From Narthecium ossifragum (lineage: Eukaryota; Streptophyta; Magnoliopsida; Dioscoreales; Nartheciaceae), in contig OY986973.1 of NCBI GenBank assembly GCA_963920575.1, positions 22,053,851 through 22,117,850 on the forward strand: a DNA stretch of 64,000 nucleotides, read 5' to 3'. Of the stretch, positions 59,266 through 64,000 are shown one piece after another; within the stretch, counting starts at the first letter, position 1; every line of letters starts with the position of its first letter. The translations under genes were made by a program, and so were the position numbers. The notes under the pieces are model-generated. The model saw only the letters and a program-made list of their open reading frames with translations. It did not search any database and was not told the origin of the DNA.

Positions 59266-59520
59266 TTTTTTTTTTTTGATTAATTGAGCCGAAGTTAATA
59301 CAAACTATTACACCAATTCATCCAAAACACTTCTGCCGTCCTTCAGGACCCATTTAAAATGGGCTAGAAGTCGACAACACCATTTTGCGATCCCATCAGG
59401 CATAGCATTACAAGTTCGTGAAATATGTAAGAAAATAAGGAGAACCATATGTTTCTCTGCAATGCCTAGAATGAAACATATGGTTCTCCTTCTTTCCTCA
59501 TCAATACCCGGCGAGAATCG
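59266..59520 (-). mobile_element. Second LINE 3' end fragment, adjoining the first
   Basis: A T-run at 59266-59277 is followed by GATTAATTGAGCCGAAG, so on the minus strand the tail is CTTCGGCTCAATTAATC plus poly-A, nearly the same as the LINE at 15307. The rest is diverged, and no long open frame remains. Confidence 0.55.
59437..59491. repeat. Perfect 19-bp inverted repeat
   Basis: AAGGAGAACCATATGTTTC (59437-59455) is mirrored exactly by GAAACATATGGTTCTCCTT (59473-59491), with a 17-nt loop. Confidence 0.9.
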
Positions 59521-60120
59521 TAAGCTTGATTATAAATAAAAGAGTTAAGTCAAGCCAAATCCATTCCTTTCCTCATGAAAACAAGCAAAAGCAGGAGGGT
59601 CTTTTTAGTTTTCTTTGCTCAAAAGATAGATGCTAATCAGTAGTGTTCCAAAAAGATGCACTAATTTTTTAAGTGCATTAATTTGTGCTGCTTTTCTTGC
59701 CTTGTTTCATTTTAACCATGCCAGAAGTAAAAAAAAAAAAAAAAATCCTCTGATTGTTCTCATAGTTTTTTGTGGAACAATGAACTTCCCGGCAAATGAA
59801 TAGTTCCACAGATGATTCACACAACTTTATAGAGAGCCTAGCTAGCTTCTCCGTTTTGTTTCCATGGATCTTTCATTCTGCCTTTCTTTAGAAACAATGG
59901 CTAAAATTCCTTAGGCCCACAACATATGCAGCAATTAATCCGATAACAGTGGCTGCCAAAACAAATGCATGCTATCCAATCCCAATCCTCCTGCAGCCGC
60001 TTAGACTACATTAATTGCACCATTGTTCTTTGCAAACTTTTCTCCCTATAATTAAATACACTACTCTCATTTAGATCTTCACCTCTAATAAAGAGCTGAT
60101 TAAACCCACAAGGAGGGGGG

Positions 60121-60122
<2 letters not shown>
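59521..60122. other. Upstream region of the second GDU gene
   Basis: Unique AT-rich DNA with TATAATTAAATA at 60047-60058 as a weak TATA candidate, about 120 bases before the ATG. Confidence 0.45.

Positions 60123-60176
<54 letters not shown>
60123..60176. repeat. (GA)27 microsatellite abutting the GDU start codon
   Basis: An uninterrupted GA repeat, preceded by a G run. Its last A is the first base of the ATG at 60176. Confidence 0.97.
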
Positions 60177-60179
<3 letters not shown>

Positions 60180-60478
60180 GAGCTGAAAGATTTTTGGCCT
60201 CCGTAGAGCTCCATTTCTGGAGCTCTCCAGCTCCTTATCTTTTCGGAGGCATTGCCGCCATGACGTCCCTCGTTGCTGTTGCACTGATAGTACTCGCTTG
60301 CATGCACCGCAATTCCTCCTCTACCAGGAATGTTGCGATGCCGGTTGTTTACAAGGAAAAGCCGGCGATGGCTCCGTTGGACATGGAGCCTAGAATTATA
60401 GTCATCATGGCCGGAGACGATAAGCCTACGTTCTTAGCGAAACCTCTCTCGTTGCCTCTTCCTGGTCAAAAAGCCTGA
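60176..60478 (+). CDS. GDU: GLUTAMINE DUMPER-like membrane protein B
   Basis: Single-exon gene of 100 residues and paralogue of the gene at 49047. It has HFWSSPAPYLFGG before the membrane helix (about 21-42), then KPAMAPLDMEPRIIV and the canonical VIMAG motif (76-80), followed by DDKPTFLAKPLSLP. In the family VIMAG is needed for binding the ubiquitin ligase LOG2 and for amino-acid export activity. The ATG is the first after the (GA)27 leader and gives the expected family N-terminus. The gene is complete, with no sign of decay. Confidence 0.93.
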
Positions 60479-60924
60479 TGCCATTTATCTCTATTAAGTT
60501 TCATGGTGTTAGTAGAGATCTTTATCTCGATCGATCCCTTTGATCAATTTTGTTTTAGTTTTTACTCAAACAATTTTGTTTCCCAGATATGTAATCTATA
60601 GGGTTGAGTGTACAAACTGTATCTCTGCATGAATTCAGCAAGATCAGAAGTTTTCTCCAGGCTTTGCGAATAAAGGCTCTAATGTTGCTTTAATTCTACC
60701 TCTGAATTAGGATATATAATCTTCAAAGTTACAAAATTCTTTTACAAGCTTCCTGAATGTTTTAGGTAATTGGTTGTTGCTGCTAAGATTTGAAAGATGC
60801 ATGAGGAAGTAATTAAGCGGAAAAAACAAGATATTCATCTTGAACGTACAGTATGCTTATTTGATTATTTCACACTTCATCAGCTAATTCTTTCTTTTCT
60901 TTTTTCTTCTTTTTTCGAAATTAT
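60479..60924. other. 3' flank of the second GDU gene
   Basis: Probable 3' UTR followed by unique sequence. No gene seen. Confidence 0.5.
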
Positions 60925-61741
60925 TGTTGGGATTTTTCCAGAGTCGGCGGCGACGCGAGGAAGCGGAGGCAATCATGGTGCGATGTGGAGAATTCGCCAA
61001 GGTGGAATTCTTGGCGTTTTTGGCTCTGTTTGCATCTTGGATCGATCCAAGACCACAGTGGATCGATCCAGACTTATTCGGATCGATCCGAAAGGTTGTT
61101 CCAGAGATGGGATTGCAGCTCTGCATAGTGAATCGATCCATTGTATGTTTGGATCCATCCATACCCTGTTCATAGAGATGTGATTTCAAGGTTTTTGAAG
61201 TGGAACCATCCAAGCCTGCTCTGGATCGATCCAAAACACTGTAGACGGGAAAATTGGACGGTTTAGATCTAATCTGATCTTAAACTGCTTTGGGCTTATA
61301 AAATAAGGGTTTTCTAAGTTTTTTGTGTGCTTCTGGGGCTTCCTTTGTATGCTCTGGTGAGGGTTATGAGAGCTAGGGTTTGATGAGAGTCCAAGAATTG
61401 ATAGAGATAACTTCTTGAGATCCTATAGGGACATTCATCCTCTCTAGCAAACCTCTGTAATCCCTGTGACTATTGTGAGAGGCGTGAGAGTGTAGGCAAC
61501 TCTAGAGAGAGATCTTCTTGTCTCTGCTAGGTTTAGGGCTTTGTAATCTCTACCTCATAGTGAAGATTTACTCCGTCGTCCGTGGTTTTTTCTTTCAGTT
61601 GTTGCTGGAAGGTTTTCCACATATATCTCTTGTCTCTGCTATTTTTCTATTTATGGTTTGGTTGTATCTCTTTCGCTGCAATATCCCATCGTATCTGACG
61701 TATCTCCAGCATCGCTAGAACCCACCGCAGAATCCCCAACA
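60925..61741 (+). mobile_element. Solo LTR, copia-like, 817 bp
   Basis: Starts TGTTGGGATTT and ends AATCCCCAACA, so the ends are inverted. The perfect 5-bp duplication ATTAT flanks it (60920-60924 and 61742-61746). The region around 61540-61600 is like copia R/U5. No coding sequence. Confidence 0.85.
61038..61234. repeat. Cluster of TGGATCGATCCA palindromes in the solo LTR U3
   Basis: GGATCGATCC occurs exactly at about 61038, 61061, 61080 and 61223, with decayed copies AATCGATCCA (61131) and GGATCCATCCAT (61151). Confidence 0.85.
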
Positions 61742-61746
61742 ATTAT

Positions 61747-62649
61747 TACATACCACACCAAAAAGAGATTGACTAACATAACAATTCATTGCTCCTCAAA
61801 GTAATCTCAGATAACTAAAACATTTTAGTGATGATGTCAAAGAACATTAAAATTAATTTGGAAAGGACCCATCATCAAAAGTTAATGGATTCCACTTCAG
61901 AGAACAACAATTTAGACTTCGCAACCAATCTAACATAACATTAATTGGCAGTTCCTCGTGGAATAACACATACCATTGGACGCGGCGACAAGCCGAAGAA
62001 GGTTCCATAGTGCAGTTTTTATGTCCACATTTGTAGGTTGTGATTCATGGTGCTTCCTTTTGGTCAAGCACAATCTTTCCACAAAGATGATGCTATGATG
62101 AAAGCTTGATCACCTAGACATTTTCGTATCGCCGTTGCAATTTTTTCTGTGATTAAATTAAGCCATAAGGTTTTGCTTCTTCATCTTTTCCAATAGGAAG
62201 TAGAGATTCTTTAGTACAACAGTAGCTACATCAGTACAATTCAATTAGACTATGAGAAACAGCAAGCCAAGATGCAGCTCCCTTTCTTTTTCCCTGACTT
62301 AGGAGTATACTATGTGTAGCAGCAAGATGAGTGTGTTTACTGCCACGGATAGAAAATTTTCAGGAAACCAAGCAACCAATATCCCAATAGCTCTAGTAGA
62401 AAGTGAGGTTTTCGGCGTCATCACATTTACCTTGTTGCAATTCATTTAAGTATAGATGAAGCAGAAACTGGAGTAAAGAATGTAATTGACCTGAGATCTA
62501 GAATTGAATTGCCTCTCGACGTTTAAAAACGTGCAGTGCTGTTTTACCCTGATGTGATGATGCTGCACAATCCTTACTGATTTTTTTTTTTTTGTGAAAA
62601 AACTATTAAAAAATTAAGTTGGAGTTTAGATATCTATTAGTTGGCAATT
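61747..62649. other. Intergenic, no gene seen
   Basis: Unique AT-rich DNA. No coding pattern or recognised repeat was found. Confidence 0.45.
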
Positions 62650-62657
62650 ACAATCAT

Positions 62658-63206
62658 TAGGGGTGGTAATTCGGGTTCACGGTTGGGTTCGGGTCGACTC
62701 GAGCACCGATATCTTGACCAAAATGCTAAACCCGAACCGTTTAATAAACGGGTCAGGTTTATCAACCCAAACCGACCCATTTATAAACGGGTCAACCCGA
62801 CTCAACCCGTTTATTAAACGGGTCGGGTCGGGTCGGGTCGTTTAACAACAATCTAACCCGGTTAACAACAATCAAGCACCAAATTATCAACTAATTAATA
62901 AAATTAGTAAGCAATAAAATTACAACTTGTTTTAATTACATCCAAACTAAACAATAAACTTACAACTTGTTTTAATTTTCCTTGAAGAGATGAAATCAGA
63001 TTCAAATTAGCCCTAAAAATCTAAATGACATTAAAATTAAACGGGTTAAACGAGTTAACCCACCTAACCCGCGGGTCGACCGACCCGACCCATTTATTCG
63101 CGGGTCATAAACGGATCGTATGACTCGAACCCGATAACATCAAACCCAAACCCGTTTATTTCGGATCGGGTCGGGTTCGCGGGTCATGACCCGAATTGCG
63201 GCCCTA
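62658..63206. mobile_element. hAT-type MITE, 549 bp, same family as 55149
   Basis: The ends TAGGGGTGGTAATTCGGG and CCCGAATTGCGGCCCTA are inverted. The flanks are ACAATCAT (62650-62657) and ACAACCAT (63207-63214), an 8-bp duplication with one change. The arms share the AAACGGGTCAACCCGA words of the 55-kb copy, but the G-rich core is absent. Confidence 0.85.
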
Positions 63207-63246
63207 ACAACCATCCTCCGTGACAAGCAAATTAATTTAGTGGTTT

Positions 63247-63247
<1 letters not shown>

Positions 63248-63320
<73 letters not shown>
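63248..63320. repeat. Long (TA)n microsatellite
   Basis: About 36 uninterrupted TA repeats. A slippage-prone site; length in the assembly may be inexact. Confidence 0.97.
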
Positions 63321-63321
<1 letters not shown>

Positions 63322-64000
63322 CCCTCTCAAAAAACTCAATTGCATATATATATACCCTGCAAAGTCAAAAGTTACAATTCTTCCCTTGAATTTCTCTTTT
63401 ATTGCGTATACTCCCTTTGGCTGGCTTGACTAGATTATATCATTAGAAACTATGACCATTTGAGTGAAAATGGCTAAAATAACCTGAAACTTTAGGAGGT
63501 TTTATATGCAAATTTAGTGGTTGTTTGAGAGTAAACCATCTCAAAATACTCATATATTATCCTAAAAATTAAAGATATTATCCTAAAATTATCAATCTTT
63601 GTCAGTACAAGGTAAAAGATTTTTAATTCGGTAATACCATTAGTTGCTCAGTTGATCAATGTTGCAAATCAGAAAGTTTATTATGCTTTTGAATGGCTTA
63701 AATCAGAATGCCTTATGTAACTTATCTTCGTATTGAACAGCAGCAGAACAAAGCAATAATATCTGCTGAGCAACTGCCCCTATTTAATAAGAACAGATAC
63801 ATACATCCTATCAACTTTGGTACGACAATAATAAGTTCCAAGTTCCAAATAATTGAATGATGCAATTAATTAAGCTCGCATGTGAAGAGCAAGAAGCGTG
63901 CTTTGAACTAAGAAATAATTGATGAGGAAAGGTGACTGATTGTGCTATCACATGAGGAAAACAAGGCCACTTTTGCTACTACTCTACTTAATCTTCACCC
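63321..64000. other. Intergenic to window end, no gene seen
   Basis: AT-rich sequence without a coding pattern. Confidence 0.45.

Noticed and set aside
63186..63433. Ile/Tyr repeat open frames
   Set aside because: They are translations of the (TA)n microsatellite.

Overview
This is nuclear DNA of a flowering plant. It carries intron-rich plant gene families (NIK receptor kinase, STK16-type kinase, LAG1/LOH ceramide synthase, GLUTAMINE DUMPER, defensin-like peptides), is AT-rich between genes, and holds a dense set of plant transposons. A non-grass monocot is possible, but nothing here settles the clade. One 200-base N gap (44936-45135) is present.

Layout. 1-2.1 kb: a copia-like solo LTR (110-463) and simple repeats upstream of a NIK-type leucine-rich-repeat receptor kinase (2109-6486, + strand, 11 exons). 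7.2-8.7 kb: two Helitrons joined directly head to tail, then an array of TATCGGTA palindromes. 8987-14941: a complete STK16-like kinase gene (+, 6 exons). 15.3-16.4 kb: a 5'-truncated LINE. 17.7-25.0 kb: a decayed PIF/Harbinger transposon. Its 3' half and a neighbouring defensin-like gene form a tandem duplication, and the second unit took in an 840-bp MULE-like element. 25.2-27.7 kb: a long hairpin, a third Helitron, a hAT MITE and more palindromic repeats. 27815-30735: one exon of a GH5 glucanase pseudogene, split first by a LINE and then by a solo LTR, both with target-site duplications.

31463-37522: a complete ceramide synthase gene on the minus strand (6 exons). 38-48 kb: mostly repeats (Helitrons, Tourist and hAT MITEs, a 2.2-kb solo LTR nested in an older element, palindromic arrays) plus two unrecognised coding-like fragments. 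49-60.5 kb: two single-exon GLUTAMINE DUMPER genes about 11 kb apart, with a roughly 3-kb non-coding unit present three times between them. A retrotransposon gag fragment and a hAT MITE sit inside the second unit. 60.9-63.3 kb: an 817-bp solo LTR, another hAT MITE and a long (TA)n tract.

No operon-like relationship is expected. The intact genes are independent: NIK (membrane immune/developmental signalling), STK16-like kinase (membrane-anchored by a predicted lipid-modified N-terminus), ceramide synthase (ER sphingolipid synthesis), defensin-like peptides (secreted) and GDU proteins (amino-acid export control). The most notable signals are the Helitron concatemer, the duplicated defensin-like genes that differ by a 3-bp change in the TATA box, the doubly interrupted GH5 gene and the unclassified palindromic arrays. 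All exon joins are read by eye from splice signals and family conservation; no alignment or transcript evidence was available.
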